Shown: positions 8,786-18,638, counted from the stretch's first letter. The stretch is DNA of 64,000 nt from Rhodobium gokarnense (GCF_025961475.1 NZ_JAOQNS010000004.1:394117-458116), one strand, 5' to 3'. The notes: generated by a model from the sequence alone, not told the origin. Program-made: numbers and translations.

Positions 8786-8925
8786 CGTCGCCGCCGGCAT
8801 TCCTCGGCAAAAAAATATTCCGTTCGCGCACGATCCCGGACTGGGGCTTTCCTCGCGCGCCCGTTCGGTCGATATAAGGGCTGAACGCGCGTGGGCGCAC
8901 ATCGCAGATATCGGGACCCAGCCAG

Positions 8926-9594
8926 GTGGCCGGAACGTTCATAACCTTCGAAGGCGGCGAGGGCGCCGGCAAGTCGACGCAGATCCGGCGCCTTGCCGCG
9001 CGGCTGGAAGGACTCGGCCTTGAGGTCGTGACGACCCGCGAGCCGGGCGGCGCGCCGGGCGCGGAGGCGATCCGCGAGGTGCTGCTCTCCGGCAAGGCGA
9101 AGGCCCTCGGGCCGCTCGTGGAGGCAACGCTCTTTGCCGCCGCGCGGATCGACCATGTGGCGAACAGGATTCGCCCGGCGCTCGATCGCGGCGCGGTCGT
9201 GCTCTGCGACCGCTTCACCGATTCCACCCGCGTCTATCAGGGCGACGGCGACGGGGTCGATGCGACGACCGTGGCGGAACTGGAGCGCATTGCCGTCGAC
9301 GGCGTCCGTCCGGACCTCACGCTCGTCCTCGACCTGCCGGTGGAGGTGGCGCTAGAGCGGATTGCGACGCGCCGGGGCGACGAGCATCCCGATCGCTTCG
9401 AGGGCGAGGCCGACGTCGTCCATCATCGCCGCCGCGAGGCGTTCCTGTCGATCGCGAAAGCCGAGCCCGACCGCTGCGCCGTTATCGATGCCTCGGGCGA
9501 CGAAGAGACGGTGGCTAATCGCATCTGGGAGACCGTCGCGGCGCGCCTCGATCTTCCCACAGAGAGCCATCCTGCGGAGGCCGGCCATGGCTGA
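8926..9594 (+). CDS. tmk: Thymidylate kinase
   Basis: Phosphorylates dTMP to dTDP with ATP in dTTP synthesis. The 222-residue protein has the P-loop GGEGAGKST (10-18), the REPGGAPG motif that contacts the phosphates, and the DRFTDSTRVYQG nucleotide-binding stretch. Length is normal for bacterial Tmk. The start is a GTG at 8926 with no clear Shine-Dalgarno sequence. Its end overlaps holB by 8 bases; tmk next to holB is a common bacterial arrangement. Confidence 0.96.
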   Translation: MAGTFITFEGGEGAGKSTQIRRLAARLEGLGLEVVTTREPGGAPGAEAIREVLLSGKAKALGPLVEATLFAAARIDHVANRIRPALDRGAVVLCDRFTDSTRVYQGDGDGVDATTVAELERIAVDGVRPDLTLVLDLPVEVALERIATRRGDEHPDRFEGEADVVHHRRREAFLSIAKAEPDRCAVIDASGDEETVANRIWETVAARLDLPTESHPAEAGHG

Positions 9595-10672
9595 TGCCGT
9601 ACCGCTCGACGCCGACGCCATCGACGATGTGCCGCATCCGCGGCAGCAGCAGCGGCTTGCCGGCCAGGCGCATGCCGAGACCGAACTGCTGGACGCCTAC
9701 CGCTCGGGCCGCATTCACCACGCCTGGATTCTCTCCGGCACCCGCGGCATCGGCAAGGCGACGCTCGCCTTCCGGATGGCGCGCTTCGTGCTCGCCCATC
9801 CCGATCCAAAGGCGGCGGCGGTCGCGGGCGCAAGAGACCTCTCCGTCGCCCCGGACGTCCCCGCGGCGCGCAAGGTCGCGGCCGGGTCCCATCCGGATCT
9901 TCTGCACCTGCGCCGGCCCTATGACGACAAGCGCAAGCGTTTCAAGACCGAGCTTCCCGTCGACGAGATCCGCCGCACGGCGTCCCTGTTCGGCACGACG
10001 GCGGGAGAGGGGGGCTGGCGCATCTGTATCGTCGATGCCGCCGACGACATGAACGCCAACGCCGCCAATGCGCTCCTGAAGGTTCTCGAAGAGCCGCCGC
10101 CGCGGGCGCTGTTCCTCGTCGTCTCGCACAATCCCGGCCGGCTCCTGCCGACGATCCGCTCGCGCTGCCGCAAGCTGGCGCTCGACCCGCTGGCGCCGGA
10201 AACGATCGCCGGCGAGCTGCAGGCCCTCGGCCTTGCCGGCGGGCTCGACGAGCGCACGCTGCACCGGGTCGCCGTGCTCGGCTCGGGGAGCCTCCGCCGT
10301 TCCGTCCTTCTCCTGCGCGCCGACGGCGTTGCGCTCTGGGATGCCTTCGAGGACATCGCCCACGGCCTGCCGAAGATGGACCGGGCGGCGATCCACGCCC
10401 TTGCCGACCGGGTCGCGGCGCGCGATGCCGACGACGTCTTTGCCACCTTCAAGGACATCGTCCGCGACTGGCTGACGGCGCGGGTGCGCGACGGGGCGGC
10501 CGCCGGCGCCTCGGCCGGCGACCTCATTGCCTGGAGCGAGGCCTGGGAGACCATCAACCAGGCCAACCGCACGGCCGCCGTCCTCAATCTCGACCGCAAG
10601 CAACTGGTGCTCGATACCTTCCGGACCCTTGCGGAAGCGGCCCGAAATTCGCTATCTCCCCAGTCGACCTAG
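9587..10672 (+). CDS. holB: DNA polymerase III subunit delta-prime
   Basis: Clamp-loader subunit that helps place the sliding clamp on DNA. The 361-residue form starting at ATG 9587 has GGAGG nearby upstream and overlaps tmk by 8 bases. Motifs are the P-loop-like GTRGIGKAT (51-59), the helix [17 protein letters not shown] and the SRC motif in TIRSRCRK, all typical of delta-prime proteins of alphaproteobacteria. Open frame continues upstream into tmk, but those codons belong to tmk. Confidence 0.95.
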   Translation: MADAVPLDADAIDDVPHPRQQQRLAGQAHAETELLDAYRSGRIHHAWILSGTRGIGKATLAFRMARFVLAHPDPKAAAVAGARDLSVAPDVPAARKVAAGSHPDLLHLRRPYDDKRKRFKTELPVDEIRRTASLFGTTAGEGGWRICIVDAADDMNANAANALLKVLEEPPPRALFLVVSHNPGRLLPTIRSRCRKLALDPLAPETIAGELQALGLAGGLDERTLHRVAVLGSGSLRRSVLLLRADGVALWDAFEDIAHGLPKMDRAAIHALADRVAARDADDVFATFKDIVRDWLTARVRDGAAAGASAGDLIAWSEAWETINQANRTAAVLNLDRKQLVLDTFRTLAEAARNSLSPQST

Positions 10673-10710
10673 CGCTGCACAAGCGCCGACCTCCCGAAAG
10701 TTTTCCGCCA

Positions 10711-12273
10711 ATGAGCGACCAACAGACATTCTACATCACGACGGCCATCTCCTATCCGAACGGCGCGCCCCATATCGGCCACGCCTATGAGGTGATCGCC
10801 ACCGACACGCTCGCCCGCTTCAAGCGGCTCGACGGCTACAATGTCCGGTTCCTGACCGGCACCGACGAGCACGGCCAGAAGATGATCCAGACGGCGGCCA
10901 AGCACGGCATGTCGGTGCGCGATTTCGCCAACCAGCAGGCGCCCCTGTTCCAGGAGATGGCGCGGGTGCTGACCTGCTCCAACGACGACTTCATCCGCAC
11001 GACGGAAGAGCGCCACACGCGCTCCACCCAGGCGATCTGGCAGGCGATGGTGGACGCGGGCGACATCTATCTGGACAAATATTCCGGCTGGTACTCGGTG
11101 CGCGACGAGGCCTATTACGCGGAATCGGAAACCACCGTGACCGACGACGGCGTGCGCATCGGGCCGCAGGGCTCGCCCGTCGAATGGGTGGAGGAGGAGA
11201 GCTACTTCTTCCGGCTGTCGAAATATGAGCAGCCGCTCCTCGACCACTACGCCGCCAACCCGGATTTCATCGGCCCGGACGAGCGGCGCAACGAGGTCGT
11301 CAGCTTCGTGAAGGGCGGGCTCCGCGACCTCTCCGTCTCGCGCACGACCTTCGACTGGGGCATCCCGGTGCCGGGCGATGAAAAGCACGTGATGTATGTC
11401 TGGGTCGACGCGCTCACCAACTACATCACCGCCGTCGGCTATCCCGATACGCAGAGCGACCTCTTCGCGACCTACTGGCCGGCGAACGTCCATGTCATCG
11501 GCAAGGACATCCTGCGCTTCCACGCGGTCTACTGGCCGGCCTTCCTGATGTCGGCGGGTGTTGCCCTGCCGAAGCGGGTCTACGCCCACGGGTTCCTCTT
11601 CAATCGCGGGGAGAAGATGTCGAAGTCGGTCGGCAACGTCATCGATCCGCATTCCCTGGTCGCGGCCTATGGCGTCGACCAGCTCCGCTATTTCTTCCTG
11701 CGCGAGGTGCCGTTCGGCAAGGACGGCAACTACAGCCACGACGCCATCGTCAACCGCATCAACGCGGACCTTGCCAACGACCTCGGCAATCTCGCCCAGC
11801 GCTCCCTGTCGATGATCGCCAAGAACCTCGGCGGGGTGCTGCCGGAGCCGGGCGCCTTCACCGGGGACGACACGGCGATCCTCGATCAGACCGATGCGCT
11901 GCTCGACAAATGCCGGGCCGCCATGGACCGCCAGGAGATCCATCTGGCGCTCGGTGAGGTCTGGCAGGTGGTCGGCGAGGCGAACCGCTATTTCGCCGCC
12001 CAGGAGCCCTGGGCGCTGAAGAAGACCGATCCGGAGCGGATGGGGACCGTGCTCTATGTGACGGCCGAGATCATCCGCCAGGTGGCGATCCTCGCCCAGC
12101 CGGTGATGCCGACGTCCTCAGAGAAGCTGCTCGACCTTCTGGCGCTCAGTGCCGACGAACGGACCTTCGCGACGCTCGGCGCTAGCGGCCGGCTGAAGGC
12201 CGGCACAGAGCTGCCGAAACCGCAGCCGGTCTATCCGCGCTATGTCGACGAGATCCCGGACGAGGAGAAATGA
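10711..12273 (+). CDS. metG: Methionyl-tRNA synthetase
   Basis: Class I aminoacyl-tRNA synthetase charging tRNA-Met. The 520-residue protein has the HIGH signature as HIGH (21-24, in PHIGHAYE) and KMSKS at about residues 302-306 ([10 protein letters not shown]). It is the short form without the C-terminal tRNA-binding extension found in some bacteria. The ATG at 10711 lies 38 bases after holB. Its stop overlaps the start of tatD in an ATGA junction. Confidence 0.97.
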   Translation: MSDQQTFYITTAISYPNGAPHIGHAYEVIATDTLARFKRLDGYNVRFLTGTDEHGQKMIQTAAKHGMSVRDFANQQAPLFQEMARVLTCSNDDFIRTTEERHTRSTQAIWQAMVDAGDIYLDKYSGWYSVRDEAYYAESETTVTDDGVRIGPQGSPVEWVEEESYFFRLSKYEQPLLDHYAANPDFIGPDERRNEVVSFVKGGLRDLSVSRTTFDWGIPVPGDEKHVMYVWVDALTNYITAVGYPDTQSDLFATYWPANVHVIGKDILRFHAVYWPAFLMSAGVALPKRVYAHGFLFNRGEKMSKSVGNVIDPHSLVAAYGVDQLRYFFLREVPFGKDGNYSHDAIVNRINADLANDLGNLAQRSLSMIAKNLGGVLPEPGAFTGDDTAILDQTDALLDKCRAAMDRQEIHLALGEVWQVVGEANRYFAAQEPWALKKTDPERMGTVLYVTAEIIRQVAILAQPVMPTSSEKLLDLLALSADERTFATLGASGRLKAGTELPKPQPVYPRYVDEIPDEEK

Positions 12274-13052
12274 TGCTCGTCGACAGCCACTGCCATCTTG
12301 ATTTTCCTGATTTCGCCGAGGAGCGCGACGACGTGGTCGCCCGCGCCCTCGACGTCGGCGTTGCCCGCATGGTGACGATTTGCACGCGGGTCCGCCAGTT
12401 CGATGCCGTGCGGGCCATAGCCGAGACCTACGATCCGGTCTACTGCTCGGTCGGCACCCATCCGCACAATGCGGCGGAGGAACTGGACGTCACCACCGAG
12501 CATCTCGTGCGCATGGCCGAGCACCCGAAGGTGGTCGCCATCGGCGAGGCCGGGCTCGACTATTTCTATGACCATTCGCCGCGCGAGGCGCAGCAGCAGA
12601 GCTTGCGCGTCCATATCGCGGCGGCGCGCGAGACCGGGCTGCCGCTCGTCATCCATTCGCGCGATGCCGACGACGACATGATCGCGATCCTGACGGAGGA
12701 GATGGGGAAGGGGGCTTTCCCGGCCCTCCTCCATTGTTTCTCGTCCGGGCGCGCGCTTGCACTCGCCGGCATCGACCTCGGCCTCTACGTCTCGTTCTCC
12801 GGCATCCTCACCTTCAAGAAGTCCGAAGAACTGCGCGCGATCGCCGCCGAACTGCCGCGCGACCGGTTGCTGGTGGAGACCGACGCGCCGTATCTGGCGC
12901 CGGTGCCGAACCGGGGCAAGCGCAACGAGCCGTCCTTCGTTGCCCATACGGCCAAGGTGCTGGCGGAGACGGTCGGCGCCACCGAGGAAGAAATCGGCGC
13001 GGTGACGACGGAGAATTTCTTCCGGCTGTTTTCCAAGGTGCCGAGGGTTTGA
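12270..13052 (+). CDS. tatD: TatD-family metal-dependent DNase
   Basis: A 260-residue TIM-barrel hydrolase of the TatD/YcfH family, generally described as 3'-5' exonucleases acting in DNA quality control. The metal ligands of the first strand are His7 and His9 (DSHCHLDF). The [29 protein letters not shown] and [20 protein letters not shown] motifs follow in order. It is coupled to metG by a 4-base overlap and to the next gene by TTGA. In alphaproteobacteria this position in the metG cluster is standard. Confidence 0.94.
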   Translation: MMLVDSHCHLDFPDFAEERDDVVARALDVGVARMVTICTRVRQFDAVRAIAETYDPVYCSVGTHPHNAAEELDVTTEHLVRMAEHPKVVAIGEAGLDYFYDHSPREAQQQSLRVHIAAARETGLPLVIHSRDADDDMIAILTEEMGKGAFPALLHCFSSGRALALAGIDLGLYVSFSGILTFKKSEELRAIAAELPRDRLLVETDAPYLAPVPNRGKRNEPSFVAHTAKVLAETVGATEEEIGAVTTENFFRLFSKVPRV

Positions 13053-13858
13053 GTGAGTATGTCTTCACGCTGCTCGGCTGCGGGGCGTCGCCGGGCGTGC
13101 CGCGCATCGGCAACGACTGGGGTGCGTGCGACCCCAAGAACCCGAAGAACACGCGGCGGCGGAGCGCGCTCCTGATCGAGCGGCGGACGGGCGATGCCGT
13201 GACCTGCGTTCTCGTCGATACGGGGCCGGATCTTCGCGCGCAGATGATCGATGCCCATGTCGCCTGGGTGGACGCCGTCTTCTACACCCATCCGCATGCC
13301 GACCACATCCACGGCATCGACGACCTCAGGGCCTTTGCGATCAACCACCGGCGCCGCGTCGACGTCTATATGGATGCGGAGACGGCGGAGCGCGTGCGGG
13401 GCGGCTTCGACTATTGCTTCCGCATGCCGAAGGCCTCGAACTATCCGCCGATCCTGGAAGAGCACCGGATCCGCGCCTTTGAGCCGGTGACGATCGACGG
13501 GCCGGGCGGCGCGATCGAAATGCAGCCGTTCCTGCAGGTGCATGGCAGCATTCCGTCGCTCGGGTTCCGGGTCGGCGATTTCGCCTATTCGACGGACGCC
13601 AGCGACTTCCCGGAGGAGACGCTGCCATACCTTGAGGGCCTCGACAGCTGGATCGTCGGGGCGCTGAGGTACAAGCCGCATCCGAGCCATTTTTCGGTGT
13701 CCGAGGCCGTCGACTGGGCGCAAAGGCTCGGCCCGCGGCGGACGATCCTGACGCACATGCATGTCGACCTCGACTACGAGACGCTGTCGGCCGAACTGCC
13801 GGACGGCATCGAGCCGGGCTATGATGGCCTGACGATCGTGCGCCCGGCGGACGACTGA
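13049..13858 (+). CDS. Metallo-beta-lactamase-fold phosphodiesterase, PhnP-like
   Basis: A 269-residue MBL-fold hydrolase. The zinc motif is HPHADH (residues 81-86, in FYTHPHADHIHGIDDLRAF) and the later ligands are in LQVHGSIPSLGFR, YSTDASDF and THMHVDLDYE. The N-terminus ([20 protein letters not shown]) is characteristic of the branch that includes the cyclic phosphodiesterase PhnP, but no phn genes are nearby, so the substrate is unknown. The start appears to be TTG at 13049, overlapping the tatD stop (TTGA), because the conserved MSEY-type N-terminus begins there and there is no nearby ATG in frame. Confidence 0.86.
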   Translation: MSEYVFTLLGCGASPGVPRIGNDWGACDPKNPKNTRRRSALLIERRTGDAVTCVLVDTGPDLRAQMIDAHVAWVDAVFYTHPHADHIHGIDDLRAFAINHRRRVDVYMDAETAERVRGGFDYCFRMPKASNYPPILEEHRIRAFEPVTIDGPGGAIEMQPFLQVHGSIPSLGFRVGDFAYSTDASDFPEETLPYLEGLDSWIVGALRYKPHPSHFSVSEAVDWAQRLGPRRTILTHMHVDLDYETLSAELPDGIEPGYDGLTIVRPADD

Positions 13859-14216
13859 TCGGGACGCGCTCCGGTCGGACGGACTTATCACCGCTGCGCC
13901 GGACGGCGTTATGATGGTCGGGCGGACGGTTTCGGCACGGCGGCTCATCGGCTGCTCGTCGGTGCCATCAGGCAACGGCGCTGTCGGGGGACCGGTGGAC
14001 GCCTCGGCATTGATCAGACCCGAACAGCCCGAATGCCCGTCTTTCCCATACAAAAATATTCCATAATATATCTTATGCGAATCATGTGTGGGCAGCGGGA
14101 GGGTGCCCTGCGGCTGCCGGGATTGCTGTTCGCCGCTCTTCCCTCCCGGTTCTTCAGGATGATCGCTGCCGATGTCCCGGGCGGCGCCGTCGGCATGTCG
14201 TGTGGCGTAAGAAGCA
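13859..14216. other. Intergenic region, 358 bases, with an AT-rich island
   Basis: The space between the convergent phosphodiesterase and racemase-family genes contains no supported gene. Short open frames exist on both strands but none resembles a known protein or has a good ribosome site. A strikingly AT-rich patch at about 14047-14083 (runs such as AAAAATATTCCATAATATA) contrasts with the high-GC surroundings and could be a promoter, a binding site or a scar of an old insertion. Confidence 0.3.
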
Positions 14217-14864
14217 TCACCGCGATGTGCATCGCGCCATCGCCGCGGCCAGACCGGCGGCCGGGCTCGTCAACGGCGTCGGGCCGTTCCTGACGGACCG
14301 TGCCGCGTCGGCCATGGAGGCCTGCGCCAGGGCGACGATCGACGCCCCGTCGGCATAGGCCGCATCGGCGGCCGTTGCGATGGCCGCGAGATAGCCGCCC
14401 GTGTCGCCGGCCCTGAAACGATCCCAGACGCCGGGCACGAGCCGGATGTCGACTGTGGCGCCTGTCTTTGTCGCTTCCTCCTCGAAGACCCGTCTGGTCG
14501 CCTCCAGCGTCGTCTCCACGGCACAGAGCGCGACGACGGTGCCGCCCGTTGCTGCCGCCTCCTCCGCCAGCGCCCTGTCGATCCGGATGACGGGCGCGGC
14601 CGATGTCTCGGCGGCGGTATGGGCGACGGGGCCGAGCGTCGAACAGGTCAGGAGAACCGCATCGGCATTCCCGGCAAGCCCGGAAAGGATTGCCGCGGTG
14701 TCGTCGGCGATCTGCGGCGTCAGGCCGCCTGCCGCCTCGGCGGCAAGAAGAAGCTCCGGGCGCACAAAATGCTCCAGCGTTCCGTCCGGCAGTCCGAGGT
14801 GTCTGGCTGCGGCCTCGAAGATCGCCACGTTGCTCGCCGCGCTATGGAGGCATTTGAGCAGCAC
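14217..14864 (-). CDS. Aspartate/glutamate racemase-family protein, single-cysteine type
   Basis: A 215-residue cytosolic protein of the Asp/Glu/hydantoin racemase and arylmalonate decarboxylase superfamily. The first catalytic-type cysteine is present (LLTCSTLGP, about residue 77). At the second cysteine position it has ALAQASMADAA instead, so the classical two-base racemase mechanism looks impossible; single-cysteine members exist in the superfamily. The start is taken as GTG 14864 because GAAGGG lies 8 bases upstream; a GTG at 14873 is also in frame but overlaps that site. It stands alone. Substrate and reaction are not predictable. Confidence 0.75.
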   Translation of the reverse strand: MLLKCLHSAASNVAIFEAAARHLGLPDGTLEHFVRPELLLAAEAAGGLTPQIADDTAAILSGLAGNADAVLLTCSTLGPVAHTAAETSAAPVIRIDRALAEEAAATGGTVVALCAVETTLEATRRVFEEEATKTGATVDIRLVPGVWDRFRAGDTGGYLAAIATAADAAYADGASIVALAQASMADAARSVRNGPTPLTSPAAGLAAAMARCTSR

Positions 14865-15059
14865 TCGGGTCACCCTTCAGGTTTGGAGCGGCTTCTCCTG
14901 GCGGCGTTGCCGCGGCAACGGGCCGGAATTCCGCCGTTTTCCCGGCCTTTGCGAAATACCGGTACCGGTACTGGAATACATTGTGTTCAGTCGAAACTGC
15001 AAATAAGAATAGTTCCTGTTCCTACTTGGATTTTCTTCCCTTTTCAGGACGATCGCAAA

Positions 15060-15563
15060 ATGATCAGGATCTTCTCTGCCACTGTACTCGCCTTGGCGGT
15101 GTTGACGGGCCCTTCGCTGGCCGCCGGCGACCGTTTCTGCCATCAATACGCCTCAACCACCGCCGATGTCGCCCAGGACGCCATCAACAAGAACCCCGCC
15201 TGCCTCAATCCGAGCAAGGGCGTGCACGGCGTTTATCAGGCGCACTACGACTGGTGCCGCAAGACCCCGCGCAAGACGGTCGAAGGCGCAGCCGACAACA
15301 TCCGGCGGCTGGCGCGCCAGTGTACCCGCCAGGCGGGCGGGCCGAACGGTCGGACGAATCCCCAGTTCTGCCAAAAATATGCGACCAATGCCGCCCGGGT
15401 GTCGCAAAACGCCATCGACCGCAATCCGAACTGTCTCGATCCCAGCCGGGGCGTTCACGGCTATTACCAGGGACATTACGACTGGTGCCTGAAGAATACG
15501 CGCGGCACCGTGCAAGGCGCGGCCAAAAACATCCGGCGGCTGGCGCGCCAGTGCAGCCGTTGA
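15060..15563 (+). CDS. Exported protein of two tandem four-cysteine repeats
   Basis: A 167-residue protein with a signal peptide (MIRIFSATVLALAVLTGPSLAAG, cleavage near 22). The rest is two repeats with a period of 77 residues. Cysteines are at 27, 48, 66, 88 and 104, 125, 143, 165, so the spacings 21-18-22 are identical in both. Each repeat carries the pattern YA...A..AI..NP.CL.P..GVHG.YQ.HYDWC and ends NIRRLARQC. Four cysteines per unit in an exported protein suggest two disulfides per unit. Single units with a similar HY-WC core occur, from memory, in uncharacterised alphaproteobacterial proteins. No function is known. The ATG at 15060 is placed by the signal peptide. Confidence 0.82.
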   Translation: MIRIFSATVLALAVLTGPSLAAGDRFCHQYASTTADVAQDAINKNPACLNPSKGVHGVYQAHYDWCRKTPRKTVEGAADNIRRLARQCTRQAGGPNGRTNPQFCQKYATNAARVSQNAIDRNPNCLDPSRGVHGYYQGHYDWCLKNTRGTVQGAAKNIRRLARQCSR

Positions 15564-15693
15564 CGGCCTGGAGCCTCGGGCGAGCATGGAATCGCGCCGA
15601 ATGCTATAACCAACTGTTTTAACGAATAGAATTTTCGAGGACCGGTCTTTGTTTTTGGGGAAACCGGTCTGGAATCGGAGCGCTGAAAAGACC

Positions 15694-15722
15694 GGAGGGC
15701 GGCCTCGGCTGCCCTCCTTTTT
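15694..15722 (+). terminator. Rho-independent terminator before mazG
   Basis: GGAGGGC (15694-15700) pairs with GCCCTCC (15711-15717) and is followed by TTTTT. A second hairpin lies just upstream (GACCGGT 15640-15646 with ACCGGTC 15663-15669). The pair could end the transcript of the four-cysteine protein gene or form the 3' end of a small RNA. Confidence 0.7.
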
Positions 15723-15859
15723 CGTGAAAATGACCGGGCGGGCGCCCTCGCCGCCGTCGCGGCGTGCCGGTGACCGCGCGCCGCCGCCCATGCTAGGCTA
15801 CGACCCGCGACTCTTTTCGTTGCACCCCTTCCGTCCGACAAAAATCCGGAGCCTTTGCC

Positions 15860-16678
15860 ATGGAGCCCTCGCGGGACATTTCACGCCTTCTGGAAATCAT
15901 GGCGGCGCTGAGGACGCCGGGCACCGGATGTCCCTGGGACCTGGAGCAGGATTTCTCCACCATCGCCCCCTACACCATCGAGGAAGCCTATGAGGTGGCC
16001 GACGCGATCGATCGCGGCGACCGCGGCGATCTTTGCGACGAGCTTGGCGACCTGCTCCTCCAGGTGGTCTTCCATGCGCGCATGGCGGAGGAAGAAAAGA
16101 GCTTTGATTTCAGCGATGTGGTGCTGGCGGTGAACCGCAAGATGGTGCGCCGGCACCCGCATGTCTTCGGCGATGCGGAGGCGCGCACCTCCGGCATGTC
16201 GAAGGCCCAGTGGGAGGCGATCAAGGCGGTCGAAAAACGCGAAAAGGCCGAGCGTCACGGCGATGCGGCAACGCGCAGCATCCTCGATGACGTGACCGTC
16301 GCCCTGCCCGCGCTCACCCGCGCCGTCAAGCTGCAGCAGCGCGCCGGCCGCGTCGGCTTCGACTGGAACGACGTCCGGGCCGTCATCGCCAAGCTGCACG
16401 AGGAACTGGGCGAGCTGGAAGCGGAAATGGCAGCAAGCGAGCCCGTCCAGGAGCGCATCGAGGAGGAAGTCGGCGACCTCCTCTTCGTCGTCGCGAATCT
16501 CGCCCGGCACCTGGACGTCGATCCGGAAAAGGCGCTGAGGGGCACGAACGACAAGTTCCGCGACCGGTTCCGGCACATCGAGGCCGGCCTGAAGGACGCG
16601 GGAAAAACGCCCGAGGACGCCACGTTAGAGGAGATGGAAGCGCTCTGGCAAGCGGCCAAGAAGCCTAAGAACGCATAG
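15860..16678 (+). CDS. mazG: Nucleoside triphosphate pyrophosphohydrolase
   Basis: All-alpha NTP pyrophosphohydrolase that removes non-canonical or excess NTPs. The 272-residue protein has the two-MazG-domain architecture. The N-terminal domain shows the metal-binding EEAYEVADAID and DELGDLLLQVVFHARMAEE helices. The second domain shows KLHEELGELEAEM and EEEVGDLLFVVANLARHL. Start ATG 15860 (GCCATGGAGCCC). It is convergent with hflX, an arrangement typical of Hyphomicrobiales where mazG closes the hfq-hflX group. Confidence 0.94.
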   Translation: MEPSRDISRLLEIMAALRTPGTGCPWDLEQDFSTIAPYTIEEAYEVADAIDRGDRGDLCDELGDLLLQVVFHARMAEEEKSFDFSDVVLAVNRKMVRRHPHVFGDAEARTSGMSKAQWEAIKAVEKREKAERHGDAATRSILDDVTVALPALTRAVKLQQRAGRVGFDWNDVRAVIAKLHEELGELEAEMAASEPVQERIEEEVGDLLFVVANLARHLDVDPEKALRGTNDKFRDRFRHIEAGLKDAGKTPEDATLEEMEALWQAAKKPKNA

Positions 16679-16717
16679 AACATAACGCGTTAGAAAACAG
16701 AGTTATAAAAACAACAC

Positions 16718-18121
16718 TTAAAGTGATTGTTCGGCTTCCTGCGTGCGCATGCGGCCGTCGACGTAGGCGGCGCAGCGCCGGCGCACCTCGTCGGCGTATT
16801 TCGGCGGAATGCGGATGGTGAGGTGGATGCCCTCCTCGCCGTCGTCGCGCTCCAGGACCTCGCAACTGCGATAGAGCCAGGCGAGCAGCGCACCGTCGCT
16901 CGGCGGCAGGGTCAGCCGCAGCACCTGGCGGTTTGCGGTCAGCCGCCGCGCGATCTCGGCCAGCAGCGGCTCGATGCCCTCGCCGGTGAGTGCGGACACG
17001 GGGTAAGGACCGCCCTCCTCCGCCCGGTCCAGCATCCGCTGGCGCTGGTCGGGTGCCAGAAGGTCGATCTTGTTCCAGACCTCGATGACGTGGCTGGTGT
17101 CCCGGGCGTCGATGCCGAGCGCATCGAGGGTGTCGGCGACGTCGGTCGCCTGGGCCTCGGTCTCCGGATGGCTGATGTCGCGGATATGCAGCACGATGTC
17201 GGCCGAGATGACCTCTTCCAGCGTTGCCCGGAAGGCGGCGACGAGATGCGTCGGCAGGTCGGAGATGAAGCCGACGGTGTCGGACAGCACCACCTCCATG
17301 CCGCCGGGAAGCTCGACGCGCCTCAGGGTCGGGTCGAGGGTCGCGAACAAAAGGTCCTCGGCCATGACCGAGGCATCGGTCAGCCGGTTGAAGAGGGTCG
17401 ACTTGCCGGCATTGGTGTAGCCGACCAGCGCGACGACGGGCCGCGGCACCTTCTTGCGCGCCTTGCGGTGCAGGCCGCGGGTGCGCTTGACCTGCTGCAG
17501 GTCCTTTTCCAGCCGGGTGATGCGTTCCTGGATCAGCCGCCGGTCGGCCTCGATCTGGGTCTCGCCGGGGCCACCAAGGAAGCCGAAGCCGCCGCGCTGG
17601 CGCTCCAGGTGGGTCCAGGAGCGTACGAGCCGGCTCTTCTGGTAATTGAGATGCGCCAGCTCGACCTGGAGGCGGCCTTCCTTGGTCCGCGCCCGCTCGC
17701 CGAAGATTTCGAGAATCAGGCCGGTGCGGTCGAGGATCTTGGCGTTCCAGGCCTTTTCCAGATTGCGCTGCTGGATCGGCGAAAGGGCGTGGTCGACGAT
17801 GACGAGGCCGATGTCGTCCATGCGCACGGCAAGGCCGATCTCCTCCACCTTGCCGGAGCCGAACAGGGTTGCCGGTTTCGGCTCGGCGACGCGCACGACC
17901 GAGGCGCCGATTACGTCGAGCGCGATCGCCTCGGAAAGGCCCACGGTCTCGGCCAGCCGGCCCTCGGGCGAACGCTCCGTCAGAGCGGCCTCGCCGCGTC
18001 CCGGGGCGCCCTTGCGATGGGTCAGCTCCGGTTCGAGCACGAGCGCGCGCACGGGATCTCTCGCCACCTGCTCACCAGCCGGTGGAGTCTCGGCCCCGCC
18101 CTGCCCGTCTTGCGGCTTCAA
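16718..18121 (-). CDS. hflX: Ribosome-associated GTPase HflX
   Basis: GTPase that binds the 50S subunit and splits stalled ribosomes. The 467-residue protein has the N-terminal HflX domain (LFGSGKVEEIG, VIVDHALSPIQQRNLE) and a glycine-rich linker region (GGFGFLGGPGETQIEADRR). The GTPase domain has G1 GYTNAGKST, G3 DTVGF and G4 NKID. The start is a TTG at 18121 directly after the hfq stop; GTG codons a little downstream are alternatives. Co-transcription with hfq is expected. Confidence 0.95.
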   Translation of the reverse strand: MKPQDGQGGAETPPAGEQVARDPVRALVLEPELTHRKGAPGRGEAALTERSPEGRLAETVGLSEAIALDVIGASVVRVAEPKPATLFGSGKVEEIGLAVRMDDIGLVIVDHALSPIQQRNLEKAWNAKILDRTGLILEIFGERARTKEGRLQVELAHLNYQKSRLVRSWTHLERQRGGFGFLGGPGETQIEADRRLIQERITRLEKDLQQVKRTRGLHRKARKKVPRPVVALVGYTNAGKSTLFNRLTDASVMAEDLLFATLDPTLRRVELPGGMEVVLSDTVGFISDLPTHLVAAFRATLEEVISADIVLHIRDISHPETEAQATDVADTLDALGIDARDTSHVIEVWNKIDLLAPDQRQRMLDRAEEGGPYPVSALTGEGIEPLLAEIARRLTANRQVLRLTLPPSDGALLAWLYRSCEVLERDDGEEGIHLTIRIPPKYADEVRRRCAAYVDGRMRTQEAEQSL

Positions 18122-18379
18122 TCAGTCAGCGGCCTTTTCGCCCGTTTCCTCGCCCGGTTCAAAAAGCTGAACGGGCTGATTCGGCATGATCGTCGAAATA
18201 GCGTGCTTGTAGACGAGCTGGGAATGCCCGTCTCGCCTCAACAGGACACAGAAATTGTCGAACCAGGTAACCACCCCTTGCAACTTCACGCCGTTGACCA
18301 GGAAGATGGTCAGGGGGATCTTGTTCTTGCGTACATTGTTCAGGAAGGTGTCCTGGAGATTCTGTCCGCGGTCCGCCAT
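18122..18379 (-). CDS. hfq: RNA chaperone Hfq
   Basis: Hexameric Sm-like protein that pairs small RNAs with mRNAs. The 85-residue protein has the Sm1 motif ([20 protein letters not shown]) and the Sm2 motif (LVYKHAIST). Its C-terminal tail ([17 protein letters not shown]) is short and acidic, as in other alphaproteobacteria. The start is ATG 18379 with AAGG upstream. It precedes hflX with no gap. Confidence 0.97.
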   Translation of the reverse strand: MADRGQNLQDTFLNNVRKNKIPLTIFLVNGVKLQGVVTWFDNFCVLLRRDGHSQLVYKHAISTIMPNQPVQLFEPGEETGEKAAD

Positions 18380-18638
18380 TGTTGTTATTGCCTTTTGTCT
18401 TTCTTCGGACGTTGCGTCCGTTCTCTGTCGTTCTGCCGCCGGAAGCCATGCCGACGAACAATATTGCCGCAAGCGGGCATCGGTCACCTGCGAGCATAGC
18501 AAATCATAGGCGACGCATCGCTGGAATGAAACTACGATTATTTTATGAAATGCAAACGCAAATGCCGCATAAATTCAAGCTACACGCGCAGGTTTTCCGT
18601 CCGCAGCCCGATTTGCCGCAGTTTTACAGCCATTCCCG

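Noticed and set aside
14014..14232. 72-codon minus-strand frame in the gap before the racemase-family gene
   Set aside because: No ribosome site, no recognisable sequence, and it overlaps the racemase-family coding end.
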